From NCBI RefSeq assembly GCF_040760075.1, contig NZ_CP142884.1, positions 1,922,001 through 1,986,000 of the forward strand: a DNA stretch of 64,000 nucleotides, given 5' to 3'. The position numbers and the translations under genes were made by a program. The notes below the pieces were generated by a model. That model did no database searches. It was given only the letters and a program-made list of their open reading frames with translations, and was not told the DNA's origin. Source of the stretch: Sphingobacterium sp. R2 (GTDB lineage: Bacteria > Bacteroidota > Bacteroidia > Sphingobacteriales > Sphingobacteriaceae). Shown here one piece after another: positions 27,055 through 39,743 of this stretch; position 1 is the stretch's first letter, and every line of letters begins with the position of its first letter.

Positions 27055-28038
27055 ATGGCGACAACTTTGTATAATCCTTTCAAACAATTTCAGTTTGATT
27101 CAGCTATTTGTTTTTTAACAGGAAGTAAGCTTCAGTCGGAAGAAGAATCCATTCAGGTCTTTCCAGTATGGATGATGAAATCCTTTCAATTGGAAGATAA
27201 ACCTTTTAAAATGCTAGATGAAAATCTAGTGACTTACAAGTCGTTGAAACTACCTTGTTCCATGGCGGCAGCAGCGGCGATTGAGCAAATGGAAAAGGAG
27301 GTAGAGCAGTCATTTGAGCAGGGATATGAAGCGGTTAAGCAGTTAGATCCGCTACTGTTGTTTCAATGGATGACAAAAATTATTTATGGCGTAGTTTTTA
27401 ATGAAATTCTTGCAGGAATTCGCCAACAAAAGGCTTCAGGAGAGGAGATGAATTTTTCACAAGCGCTTGCACAGCGTTTTACAAATTTGCATGCGATGTT
27501 GCAATCATTGGTAGTACCAATGGAGTTTGAAAATACGTTTCCATTTTCACTGGTTGTTGTACCTGTGGAGAATGCGCCCGATACATTTATGTACCGTGAT
27601 GAAATCAATACCTTGATCTTCTCGATACGTATGAAGGACTTTGCTGTAGTTGCCTGTCTTCAAGATAATGGGACAAACAATATTTATCATGAAGACATTC
27701 TCAAAGTCATTTCGGGTAAAACATTGCACCCGATCCAATTTGAGGAATTGTGTGCGCGCTATTTTTATTCAGCCTACTTATTTAATCGTTTGCCAGATTA
27801 TACGTACTTAAATACACCACAGAAAGTGTATGTGGAGCCGATGCCATTAGCTGATATGTCGATGAAACCTATCTTTGATCCTTGGCAAAATAAAACCTAT
27901 GGCCAGGTGCTTGAAAATTTTTGGAAACCCTGGGGGTTGACCTTGTTCGAGATTATTAAGAACCCGGAGCATCCCATTAGCTTTCTTATTAAAGAAAACG
28001 GAGACTTTGTTGCTCAAGTTGATATGCCACTGAATTAA
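27055..28038 (+). CDS. hypothetical protein
   Basis: A 327-aa soluble protein with no signal peptide or membrane helix. It starts TLYNPFKQFQFDSAICFLTG and has an alanine-rich helix at about residues 70-90. A C-terminal half rich in aromatic and proline residues follows (RLPDYTYLNTPQKVYVEP). No catalytic motif or known family is recognised. It is divergent from the GbsR-type regulator and has its own strong, nearly leaderless promoter, which argues it is a real and regularly expressed gene. Confidence 0.75.
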   Translation: MATTLYNPFKQFQFDSAICFLTGSKLQSEEESIQVFPVWMMKSFQLEDKPFKMLDENLVTYKSLKLPCSMAAAAAIEQMEKEVEQSFEQGYEAVKQLDPLLLFQWMTKIIYGVVFNEILAGIRQQKASGEEMNFSQALAQRFTNLHAMLQSLVVPMEFENTFPFSLVVVPVENAPDTFMYRDEINTLIFSIRMKDFAVVACLQDNGTNNIYHEDILKVISGKTLHPIQFEELCARYFYSAYLFNRLPDYTYLNTPQKVYVEPMPLADMSMKPIFDPWQNKTYGQVLENFWKPWGLTLFEIIKNPEHPISFLIKENGDFVAQVDMPLN

Positions 28039-28108
28039 TCCAGTATTGCTAAACGCAATAAATGATCGTATCCAAGCGTTAATGGTACGATTATGGTTAG
28101 TATAGGGT

Positions 28109-28558
28109 ATGTATTTAACAAGCTTCAACACTTTTTTTTCGATTCTACTTTTGTTATTTATGTGTACTTCTGCAAGTGCGCAGATGATTGCTAAGCGCGA
28201 TATCCCGACCGACAGTATTGCACAGGACGTTGATAATTTTCCTTATTTTAAAGGTGGGGCAGTGGCATGGTCCAGGTTTTTGCAATATAATCTGGATTTA
28301 TCACGAACTGTTGGAACGATGGATAGTGTGGCTTATGCAAAATATGGTCCCAAACAGACAGCCATTCTTAAATTTATTGTATGCGAAGATGGGTCTATCT
28401 GCAATATCGAAATCGAGAACCCAGAAAAAATTAGCCCTGAGTTTGCAAAAGCTGTGTTGTCCGTTATGCGAAAATCGCCGCAGTGGATGCCAGCACAAGT
28501 TAATGGAAAACCAGTTAAAACGAGATTTAGACAGCCTGTAGTAGCTGTAATTGAATAA
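28109..28558 (+). CDS. secreted TonB C-terminal-like domain protein
   Basis: A 149-aa protein with a signal peptide ending SASAQ (about residue 24). The rest resembles the TonB C-terminal domain: FPYFKGGAVAWSRFLQYNL at its start, AILKFIVCEDGSICNIEIENPEKISPEFAKAVLSVMRKSPQWMPAQVNGKPV, and FRQPV at the end. It lacks the membrane anchor and proline-rich arm of a real TonB, so it is a stand-alone periplasmic domain of unknown partner. Confidence 0.78.
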   Translation: MYLTSFNTFFSILLLLFMCTSASAQMIAKRDIPTDSIAQDVDNFPYFKGGAVAWSRFLQYNLDLSRTVGTMDSVAYAKYGPKQTAILKFIVCEDGSICNIEIENPEKISPEFAKAVLSVMRKSPQWMPAQVNGKPVKTRFRQPVVAVIE

Positions 28559-28608
28559 AATTTGAATAGAAAAATAATCGCTTAAATTTTCACCATTTAT
28601 AAGATACT

Positions 28609-29406
28609 ATGACATTCTGGGATAAAGTCAAAAAAATTATGAGCAGCGGAGCGGAAGAGTCCGCATCTGAAAGAAAGGATCCGGAAATTACACCTGGAGG
28701 ATCTACCGTCTACCGTTATGAAGATCAGTCTGAAGATAAAGATCCTAAGAACTTATTTCCGGAGATCCAATGTGTCTATCTGGATGAAATAGAGGAACAC
28801 TTGACAAAATATATCGCCGAACCCGATATGGTGTTTCATGAGATTGTCTCCGAACTAGTCCATATTGATGTGCATTGGATAAAACCAAGTGCAAATTATC
28901 CATATCATATATTGGTCACCTCAGGTATGAGTGATTTACCGATGAATGTTCCGGATGAGGTGGAAAATAAGGAAACTTATGAACGTGCTGAGTTAATGGT
29001 TGTGTTGCCCGCAGATTGGAAAATAGGGGAAGAAGAATTTCAGGACGATGACAATTATTGGCCAGTATACTTTTTGAAAAGATTAGCAAGGTTTCCACAT
29101 GAGTACAAAACCTGGTTAGGTTATGGGCATACCATTCCCAATGGAATGGAAGCCGAAGATATCGCAAATACCGGGTTTGGTTGTATGTTACTGCTTCCGC
29201 CTATGCTAAGTTTTGATGAAGACTTTTTGGAGTTGAAAACTAAAGATGGAAATATCATCAATTTTTATGCGATGATTCCGGTATATAAGGAAGAGATGGA
29301 TTATAAACTCGAGGAGGGCACCGATGCCCTTTTAGATCGTTTTGATGAATACGGAATTTCCGAACTGGTTGATATTGATCGCCCTAATGTTTGTAAAGAT
29401 AGATAG
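28609..29406 (+). CDS. suppressor-of-fused (SUFU) domain protein
   Basis: A 265-aa cytoplasmic protein. The core about residues 60-240 has the SUFU pattern: FHEIVSELVHIDVHWIKPS, YHILVTSGMSDLPMNVP, ELMVVLPADWK, WPVYFLKRLARFPHEYKTWLGYGHTIP and GCMLLLPP. Bacterial members are known mostly from toxin-immunity contexts and as orphan proteins; here no toxin gene adjoins it. The first 50 residues are charged and low in complexity. The gene ends shortly before a bidirectional terminator. Confidence 0.85.
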   Translation: MTFWDKVKKIMSSGAEESASERKDPEITPGGSTVYRYEDQSEDKDPKNLFPEIQCVYLDEIEEHLTKYIAEPDMVFHEIVSELVHIDVHWIKPSANYPYHILVTSGMSDLPMNVPDEVENKETYERAELMVVLPADWKIGEEEFQDDDNYWPVYFLKRLARFPHEYKTWLGYGHTIPNGMEAEDIANTGFGCMLLLPPMLSFDEDFLELKTKDGNIINFYAMIPVYKEEMDYKLEEGTDALLDRFDEYGISELVDIDRPNVCKDR

Positions 29407-29415
29407 ATTTAAAAA

Positions 29416-29468
29416 AAAGGGTATGCAATGCTACAAGCGAAGAAACAGTATAGCATTGCATATCCTTT
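29416..29468. terminator. bidirectional terminator
   Basis: An 18-bp stem with one mismatch (29416-29433 with 29451-29468), A-rich left end and T-rich right end, between the SUFU gene and the converging lysine transaminase gene. Confidence 0.8.
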
Positions 29469-30756
29469 AGGAAATACTTTTTTCCATTAGGGTGATCGTT
29501 TTGTCGATATCCGTATAACTCACATTAAGATGCGGTCTAAAGCGAACACTTTTCTCACCACAACCTAACATAATAAGCTTATTTGCATAGGCATTTTTGA
29601 TAAATTCATTGCGCTCGCTTTCAGTGTCAAAATCCAATGCAACAAATAGTCCCTCACCCCTTAAATTAGACAGCTGTGTTTTTTTTGTGATCAACTTCTG
29701 GAGCTCCCCTTGCAGGTAGCGTCCTTTTTCGGCTGCATTTTGAACCAAATTTTCCTGTTCTATGACTTCAAGAATTAATTTGAAGCGAAGCATATCCATA
29801 AAATCGCCACCAAATGTGGAATTGATACGACTTGATTCTTTGAAAACATGGTGTTCCACCTGATCAAATTTTTCTTTGCTGGCCAGTATGCCGCATACCT
29901 GTGCTTTTTTGCCAAAGGCAATGATATCGGGAATTATATTGTAATGTTGGTAAGCCCACATTTTTCCAGTGATTCCCAATCCCGTTTGTACTTCGTCAAA
30001 GATCAATAGAATTTGATTTTCGTCACAGATTTTACGGAGTTGTAAGAAAAATTCCTTCCGAAAATGATTGTCGCCGCCTTCACCTTGAATCGGTTCAATT
30101 AAGATACAGGCGATATCATGTGGGTTCGTTGCAAGGGCTTCATGTATTTCGTAGACAGCTTGTTTCTCCAAAGCAATGGTTTGATCAATATGTTCCTTTG
30201 TTAAGGGGTAGCTCAGCTTCGGATTGGTAATGCGTGGCCAGTTGAACTTGGGAAAATAGAGGTATTTTCTGGGGTCTTGTGTATTTGTCAAGGATAGCGT
30301 ATAGCCAGATCTACCGTGAAATGCCTGTTTAAAGTGAATAACTTGGCTTGCTTCTTTTTGTATTCCTTGGGCAAAATTCAGCCTTGTTTTCCAGTCGAAA
30401 GCAGCTTTTAAAGCATTTTCCACGGCAAGGGTTCCCCCCGAGATGAAAAAGGCATAGGAAAGTTCTTTCGGTATGGCCACGCGATCAAATGTGTCAACAA
30501 AATCAGCAAACTCTTTCGTGTAGATATCCGACATAGCAGGTTTATTGACTGCCATTTTACCTAAAAAATCACGTTGGTTGACCAAATGGGGATGATTGTA
30601 GCCCACGGCCATCGATGCAAACATGCTGAACATATCCAGGTATTTGTCACCATTTTCATCTACGACATAAGAACCATGGGATTTTTCCATATCCATCACC
30701 AAAGGAAATCCATCAGCTAATATATGTTTGCTTAATCTTTCATGTACATTATTCAT
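29467..30756 (-). CDS. lat: L-lysine 6-transaminase
   Basis: A class III PLP aminotransferase that removes the epsilon-amino group of lysine, giving 2-aminoadipate 6-semialdehyde. The 429 aa show GGTLAVENALKAAFDWK for PLP phosphate binding, DEVQTGLGITGKMWAYQ, and the Schiff-base lysine in AFGKKAQVCGI, a wording specific to lysine 6-transaminases. It starts 20 bp after the aldehyde dehydrogenase gene, which uses its product. Confidence 0.9.
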   Translation of the reverse strand: MNNVHERLSKHILADGFPLVMDMEKSHGSYVVDENGDKYLDMFSMFASMAVGYNHPHLVNQRDFLGKMAVNKPAMSDIYTKEFADFVDTFDRVAIPKELSYAFFISGGTLAVENALKAAFDWKTRLNFAQGIQKEASQVIHFKQAFHGRSGYTLSLTNTQDPRKYLYFPKFNWPRITNPKLSYPLTKEHIDQTIALEKQAVYEIHEALATNPHDIACILIEPIQGEGGDNHFRKEFFLQLRKICDENQILLIFDEVQTGLGITGKMWAYQHYNIIPDIIAFGKKAQVCGILASKEKFDQVEHHVFKESSRINSTFGGDFMDMLRFKLILEVIEQENLVQNAAEKGRYLQGELQKLITKKTQLSNLRGEGLFVALDFDTESERNEFIKNAYANKLIMLGCGEKSVRFRPHLNVSYTDIDKTITLMEKSIS

Positions 30757-30776
30757 AGTTTTGTGTGTAAATGGGT

Positions 30777-32306
30777 TTATAAATCAAATTTGATCCCTTG
30801 TGCTAAGGGTAGATCAGTCGTATAATTGATGGTGTTTGTCTGACGGCGCATATAGGCTTTCCACGCATCAGAACCAGATTCCCGACCGCCACCAGTTTCT
30901 TTTTCGCCTCCAAATGCACCTCCGATTTCGGCTCCTGAAGTGCCTATATTAACATTGGCAATACCGCAATCAGAGCCGGCAGCACTTAGAAACAGCTCAG
31001 CTTCCTGTAGATTGTTTGTCATGACCGCAGATGATAATCCCTGGCCAACATTGTTCTGAATATCTATAGCAGCACGGATATCCCCCTTATATTTGATCAA
31101 ATAAAGAATCGGGGCAAAGGTCTCTTGCTGTACGATTTCATAATGGTTTTCCACTTCTGCAATGACTGGCTGCACATAACAGCCGCTTTCATACCCTTTA
31201 CCTTCAAGAACCTTTCCCTTAATTAGCAATTTTCCCCCTTGTTTTTGAATGTTTTCCAGTGCGTTTAAGTATGATTTTACGGCGTCTTTGTCAATTAATG
31301 GTCCTACATGATTTTTTGTATCCAAAGGGTCTCCAATTTTTAGTTGACCATACGCTTTAGTCAGTTGTTTTTTGACCTCTTCATAAATGCGCTCATGGAT
31401 AATAAGTCTCCTTGTGCTCGTACAGCGTTGTCCAGCAGTACCTACAGCTCCAAAGACGGCACCGATAATGGTCATTTTTAAGTCTGCATCGGGCGTCACG
31501 ATGATTGCATTGTTTCCACCAAGTTCCAAAAGAGTCTTTCCAAGACGTTGCGCTACAGTAACGGCGACTTCTTTTCCCATACGGGTAGAGCCTGTGGCAG
31601 AAATTAAAGCAATGCGACTATCTTCGGCGAGCCACTCTCCGGCTTGCCTGTCGCCAGTAATAAGGTTGGATATTCCTTCGGGTAGTCCGTTGTGATGTAA
31701 GATTTCTGCAAGAATTTTTTGGCAGGCTAGGGCACATAATGGCGTTTTTTCGCTAGGCTTCCACACCACAGTATTTCCGCAGACTAAGGCTAATGCCGTG
31801 TTCCATGCCCAAACGGCTACTGGAAAATTGAATGCGGTAATAATACCCACCACGCCCAAGGGGTGATACTGGTCGTACATACGGTGCCCCGGGCGTTCCG
31901 AGTGAATGGTATTGCCATATAATTGGCGGGATAGACCCAAAGCGAAATCACAGATGTCAATCATTTCCTGCACTTCGCCCATACCCTCCTGATAAGATTT
32001 ACCCATTTCATAGGAAACTAACTTCCCAAGAATAGGTTTCAGTTCACGAAGTTTTTCCCCCAACTGGCGAATGATGTCCCCTCTTTTTGGAGCGGGCAGT
32101 AGACGCCATTGTAAAAAAGCATCACCGGCCTGCTTAACAACTGCTTCATAGTCTTTACTATGACTGCCTTTTATCTTGGCGATGAGGTTTCCATCTACAG
32201 GTGAAAAGGACTTGAATTCTTTGCCTTTGGAAAACCATTGCTGTCCAGTTGATGACCCCAAATTTTGAGAGGATATCCCAAGTATTTTAAGCGCTGATTT
32301 TATCAT
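30777..32306 (-). CDS. amaB: aminoadipate-semialdehyde dehydrogenase (ALDH7 family)
   Basis: A 509-aa NAD-dependent aldehyde dehydrogenase like ALDH7A1/AmaB, oxidising 2-aminoadipate 6-semialdehyde to 2-aminoadipate. Motifs: FNFPVAVWAWNTALALVCGN, LLELGGNNAIIV with the catalytic Glu, GQRCTSTRRLIIH with the catalytic Cys, and the family-specific end GGAFGGEKETGGGRESGSDAWKAYMRR (given here only as a landmark for residues about 465-491). It precedes lat in a two-gene lysine-catabolic operon and is divergent from the glutaryl-CoA dehydrogenase gene. Confidence 0.9.
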   Translation of the reverse strand: MIKSALKILGISSQNLGSSTGQQWFSKGKEFKSFSPVDGNLIAKIKGSHSKDYEAVVKQAGDAFLQWRLLPAPKRGDIIRQLGEKLRELKPILGKLVSYEMGKSYQEGMGEVQEMIDICDFALGLSRQLYGNTIHSERPGHRMYDQYHPLGVVGIITAFNFPVAVWAWNTALALVCGNTVVWKPSEKTPLCALACQKILAEILHHNGLPEGISNLITGDRQAGEWLAEDSRIALISATGSTRMGKEVAVTVAQRLGKTLLELGGNNAIIVTPDADLKMTIIGAVFGAVGTAGQRCTSTRRLIIHERIYEEVKKQLTKAYGQLKIGDPLDTKNHVGPLIDKDAVKSYLNALENIQKQGGKLLIKGKVLEGKGYESGCYVQPVIAEVENHYEIVQQETFAPILYLIKYKGDIRAAIDIQNNVGQGLSSAVMTNNLQEAELFLSAAGSDCGIANVNIGTSGAEIGGAFGGEKETGGGRESGSDAWKAYMRRQTNTINYTTDLPLAQGIKFDL

Positions 32307-32432
32307 AATGGTTTATTTTATTCGTTGAATGATTTAAATATATGAAATAAATTTTTTGTTATCAAGTTGATGCTGAATATTGTTCATCGGAAAAATATTC
32401 TTTATCTTAGATAAGCTAATGTAGACTATATC

Positions 32433-33605
32433 ATGACTAAAAAGATCAATACCGATTATTATCAAGTGGATGATTTATTATCCGAAGAACATAAACTGAT
32501 ACGGCAGTCTGTCCGCGATTTTGTGAAAGCAGAGATTAAGCCTTTTATTGAGGATGCGGCACAGGAGCATCGTGCTATTGCTGGCTTGATGCCTAAATTA
32601 GGCGCTATCGGAGCCTTAGGCCCTTATATCCCGACTGAATATGGCGGAGCTGGTTTGGATCAGATCTCCTATGGATTAATCATGCAAGAACTGGAAGCTG
32701 GTGACTCGGCTATTCGTTCGGCAGCTTCCGTGCAATCCTCTTTGGTAATGTTTCCGATTTACACCTATGGTAGCGAGGAACAGCGTGTTAAATATTTGCC
32801 GAGGCTGGCATCGGGAGAGTTGGTTGGCTCTTTTGGCCTTACTGAGCCCAATCATGGGTCTGATCCCGGTGGAATGGAAACTAAATTAACAGCCAAGGCT
32901 AATGGCTTTTTATTAAATGGAGCCAAGATGTGGATCACAAATTCACCCGTATGTGATATGGCTGTCGTTTGGGCGAGGGATGAGTCCGGAAAAGTCAGAG
33001 GGGTGATCGTTGAGCGTGGAATGGCAGGATTTGAAACTCCAGAAACGCTACATAAATGGTCGTTGCGCGCATCCAAAACAGGCGAATTGGTTTTTCAGGA
33101 TGTTTTTATTCCGGCAGAGAATGTGCTTCCAGGTGTAAATTCAATGCGGGGACCGCTTTCCTGTTTGAATTCGGCCCGCTATGGTATTTCATGGGGCGTT
33201 ATTGGAGCAGCAATAGATTGTTATGAAACTGCCGTTCAGTACGCTCAGGAGCGTCATCAATTTGGTAAGCCAATCGCTGGTTTTCAATTGCAGCAGAAGA
33301 AACTTGCAGAATTTCTTACGGAAATTACCAAGGCGCAGTTGTTATCATGGCGTTTAGGTGTACTCAAAAACGAGGGACGGGCGACACCAACACAAATCTC
33401 GATGGCCAAAAGGAACAATGTGAATATGGCTTTGCAGATTGCGCGTGAGTCCAGGCAGATCCTTGGGGGGATGGGGATTGTCGGTGACTTTTCAATAATG
33501 CGGCATATGATGAACCTCGAATCTGTGATTACCTATGAAGGCACCCATGATATCCATTTATTGATTACAGGTCAAGATATTACTGGTCTGAACGCATTTT
33601 CATAA
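32433..33605 (+). CDS. gcdH: glutaryl-CoA dehydrogenase-like acyl-CoA dehydrogenase
   Basis: A 390-aa flavoenzyme. In the lysine route it would oxidise and decarboxylate glutaryl-CoA to crotonyl-CoA. Markers are VGSFGLTEPNHGSDPGGMET (about 133-152), MWITNSPVCDMAVVWARD and the catalytic glutamate in ITYEGTHDIH (about 369). The SDPGGMET wording and TYEGTHDIH end are characteristic of this subfamily rather than of short-chain dehydrogenases. Divergent placement from the lysine transaminase operon supports a lysine role. The intervening 2-aminoadipate transamination and oxoadipate steps are not in this window. Confidence 0.88.
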   Translation: MTKKINTDYYQVDDLLSEEHKLIRQSVRDFVKAEIKPFIEDAAQEHRAIAGLMPKLGAIGALGPYIPTEYGGAGLDQISYGLIMQELEAGDSAIRSAASVQSSLVMFPIYTYGSEEQRVKYLPRLASGELVGSFGLTEPNHGSDPGGMETKLTAKANGFLLNGAKMWITNSPVCDMAVVWARDESGKVRGVIVERGMAGFETPETLHKWSLRASKTGELVFQDVFIPAENVLPGVNSMRGPLSCLNSARYGISWGVIGAAIDCYETAVQYAQERHQFGKPIAGFQLQQKKLAEFLTEITKAQLLSWRLGVLKNEGRATPTQISMAKRNNVNMALQIARESRQILGGMGIVGDFSIMRHMMNLESVITYEGTHDIHLLITGQDITGLNAFS

Positions 33606-33843
33606 TGCAAATTTTGGTTACGTAACAGGGATTGGTGTTCCTTTATCTTGAGCATATAGGCGTATTTATTTTATAAAATCTATTTTTCGGCATAGATAAG
33701 CTAGGGTTGGTGCTACGGTTAAACTCGTATTTGACCTTGGTGTTATCCTTAGTTATAGCAGTTTCTTATCCCTAAAAAAGCACATAGTTATTACCTTCTT
33801 ATTCATTAGTGTAGAATTTGTATACCTATAGCTTAGCCTTAAG

Positions 33844-33920
33844 TTAGGTTTAGTATGGGTTAGACCTATACTAAACCTAAACAAACCCTAACTAAACCCT
33901 AAGTAAACCCTAAACTAAGC
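33844..33920. repeat. hairpin plus 11-bp AAACCCTAA tandem repeat
   Basis: Bases 33844-33856 and 33868-33880 are a 13-bp perfect inverted repeat. From about 33882 the unit AAACCCTAA with two variable bases recurs three times at 11-bp spacing to 33915. The composition is unlike surrounding DNA and no protein is encoded. Confidence 0.7.
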
Positions 33921-33993
33921 CATAACATGATAGCGTCTTTGATGCCTTCGATCGGCCGTCCTATACTACGCATTCGGCAGGCCCTTTAACCCG

Positions 33994-34121
33994 GCGCTGC
34001 CTGCGGCATACAACCTAAGCACGAGACCACGCTGCAGTGCCCGGTGACCGTAATACAATTTGCTCCTACAATGCTGCGGTGTCGGCTTAACACTGCGCTG
34101 CCAACGGCATGCAACCTGGGC
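33994..34121. repeat. two degenerate 27-bp direct repeats
   Basis: 33994-34020 and 34095-34121 agree at 22 of 27 positions (shared GCGCTGCC, CGGCAT, CAACCT), 101 bp apart, in a G+C-rich block upstream of the rrn promoters. Confidence 0.55.
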
Positions 34122-34234
34122 AAGATACCGGCCATCTGCCCCTTAAATTCCGCTCCGGGAGACTGCTTCCCAAAAATAATCTCCCATCCTTCCAGTGAGT
34201 TATGTCCAAAATGAAATAAATAAGAACAAAAAGC

Positions 34235-34266
34235 TTGGAAGTTTGTTTGTAAACTTCCTATCTTTG
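34235..34266 (+). promoter_or_regulatory. rRNA operon promoter P1
   Basis: TTG (34235-34237), 21-bp spacer, TATCTTTG (34259-34266), preceded by an A-rich stretch as expected for an rRNA promoter. Confidence 0.7.
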
Positions 34267-34419
34267 CACCACTCCGCAAGGGAGGGACGGTTGCTTCGAG
34301 AGAAGGAACCCTGAAAAAAAAAAGGGTTTAAGAGAAGTCTGGCAGGATTTAAAATCCCGTCCGGTGTATTTTAAACGCGGAAATCGAAAAAAGGGAAAAG
34401 AAAAAACTTCAGAAAGTTT

Positions 34420-34449
34420 TTGGAAGTTCAGAAAAGATTTCTACCTTTG
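34420..34449 (+). promoter_or_regulatory. rRNA operon promoter P2
   Basis: TTG (34420-34422, in TTTTTGG), 19-bp spacer, TACCTTTG (34442-34449). Exact consensus at both elements, preceded by an A-rich tract. It lies 183 bp downstream of P1. Confidence 0.78.
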
Positions 34450-34541
34450 CAGTCCCAACGGAAACGGAGGGAAAAACAAAAAAAGATAAAGACGGCCTGG
34501 TGCCATCGGAATATAGCGGATACGGAAGTTGAAGCGGGAAA

Positions 34542-34549
34542 AGTTCTTT
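34542..34549 (+). promoter_or_regulatory. boxA-like element in 16S leader
   Basis: AGTTCTTT at 34542-34549 is repeated at 36556-36563 in the spacer before 23S. Its position ahead of both large rRNAs and its likeness to boxA suggest an antitermination site. The assignment is inferred. Confidence 0.4.
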
Positions 34550-34560
34550 AAGAAAACACA

Positions 34561-34581
34561 ATCATGTAAGCGTGACGAGTA
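34561..34581 (+). other. 16S processing stalk, 5' strand
   Basis: CGTGACGAGTA (34571-34581) is the exact reverse complement of 36244-36254 just after 16S, and the flanking ATCAT/ATGTAA segments also pair with 36255-36265. The two strands form the long stem enclosing pre-16S RNA that RNase III-type enzymes cut. Confidence 0.8.
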
Positions 34582-34696
34582 GACAAACGAAAGTCATGAA
34601 CAAATTCAAGTAATTCGTTCAATTCGATCCAAGATCAGAGATATAAAAAAAGAATTCTGATTATTTATAAATAGTTGGAATCAAAAACTTCATTTT

Positions 34697-36226
<1,530 letters not shown>

Positions 36227-36243
36227 AGAGTATCGCGGATCGG

Positions 36244-36265
36244 TACTCGTCACGTTACATATGAT
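36244..36265 (+). other. 16S processing stalk, 3' strand
   Basis: TACTCGTCACG followed by TTACATATGAT pairs with the leader strand at 34561-34581, closing the pre-16S stem. Confidence 0.8.
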
Positions 36266-36347
36266 TGCAAAAGAAGAAAAACATCAGAAGAAAGTGCCCG
36301 CCCCTAAGGGAGCAGGACCGAGAGAGATAGATGAACAGGAAATAGCT

Positions 36348-36421
36348 AGTCCCGTAGCTCAGTTGGTTAGAGCACTACACTGATAATGTAGGGGTCAGCA
36401 GTTCAAATCTGCTCGGGACTA
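36348..36421 (+). tRNA. tRNA-Ile (GAT)
   Basis: A 74-nt cloverleaf in the 16S-23S spacer. The acceptor stem is AGTCCCG/CGGGACT with discriminator A, the anticodon loop CTGATAA (anticodon GAT), and the T loop TTCAAAT. CCA is not encoded. Confidence 0.95.
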
Positions 36422-36432
36422 CGAAAATTAAA

Positions 36433-36506
36433 GGGGAATTAGCTCAGCTGGCTAGAGCACCTGCCTTGCACGCAGGGGGTCAACGGTTCGAATCCGTTAT
36501 TCTCCA
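36433..36506 (+). tRNA. tRNA-Ala (TGC)
   Basis: A 74-nt cloverleaf 11 bp after tRNA-Ile. The acceptor stem GGGGAAT/ATTCTCC has one G-U pair and discriminator A. The anticodon loop is CTTGCAC (anticodon TGC). CCA is not encoded. The Ile-Ala pair is the standard content of this spacer. Confidence 0.95.
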
Positions 36507-36590
36507 CATCTCCGGGGAAGTATATAGCGATATACTTCATATATACCGGAAAAAGAGTTCTTTGACATATTGAAAGAGAAAAAAAATTAC

Positions 36591-36606
36591 AAGAGAAGAC
36601 AACAGT
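36591..36606 (+). other. 23S processing stalk, 5' strand
   Basis: GAAGACAACAGT (36595-36606) is the exact reverse complement of 39627-39638 after 23S, and AAGAG before it pairs with the following CTCTT allowing one bulge. It is the pre-23S processing stem. Confidence 0.8.
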
Positions 36607-36734
36607 ATAGAGACAATACGTGTATGTGTTTGATGTAGAGAGGAGACCCTCGGTCAAGGCCGAACGAATCTTTACGTAGCATACGTGTATATATATCAAA
36701 AGCAGCCGCATAGTAGCAAAAGGCTATGCCGGTG

Positions 36735-39615
<2,881 letters not shown>

Positions 39616-39626
39616 AGCAGACAGAC

Positions 39627-39643
39627 ACTGTTGTCTTCCTCTT
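39627..39643 (+). other. 23S processing stalk, 3' strand
   Basis: ACTGTTGTCTTCCTCTT pairs with 36591-36606 upstream of 23S. Confidence 0.8.
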
Positions 39644-39743
39644 TAATTTTTGAAACGTACAGAAACGTAACTCTTTCAGTATATATGTCAATTGGCATGG
39701 ATATGCTCATAACTGATCATACCATAGCAGCCAATAAAGATTT

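Larger units (their letters stand above)
33606..34234. other. geneless region upstream of the rRNA operon
   Basis: About 630 bp with no supported gene. It contains a hairpin and an 11-bp-periodic AAACCCTAA repeat (33844-33920). A more G+C-rich block follows (about 33940-34200) with two degenerate copies of a 27-bp repeat. ORFs called here have no protein-like composition. Confidence 0.6.

Noticed and set aside
26802..27083. 93-codon basic minus-strand ORF between the GbsR-type gene and the 27055 gene
   Set aside because: It overlaps both genes and both promoters; the lysine/asparagine richness reflects A+T-rich DNA.
33881..33915. Telomere-like AAACCCTAA repeats
   Set aside because: Only three irregular units inside a circular-type bacterial chromosome context with genes on both sides; not a chromosome end. 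Kept as a repeat.
33986..34279. 97-codon minus-strand ORF upstream of the rRNA operon
   Set aside because: Lies in a repeat-bearing block and overlaps rrn promoter P1; composition is not protein-like.
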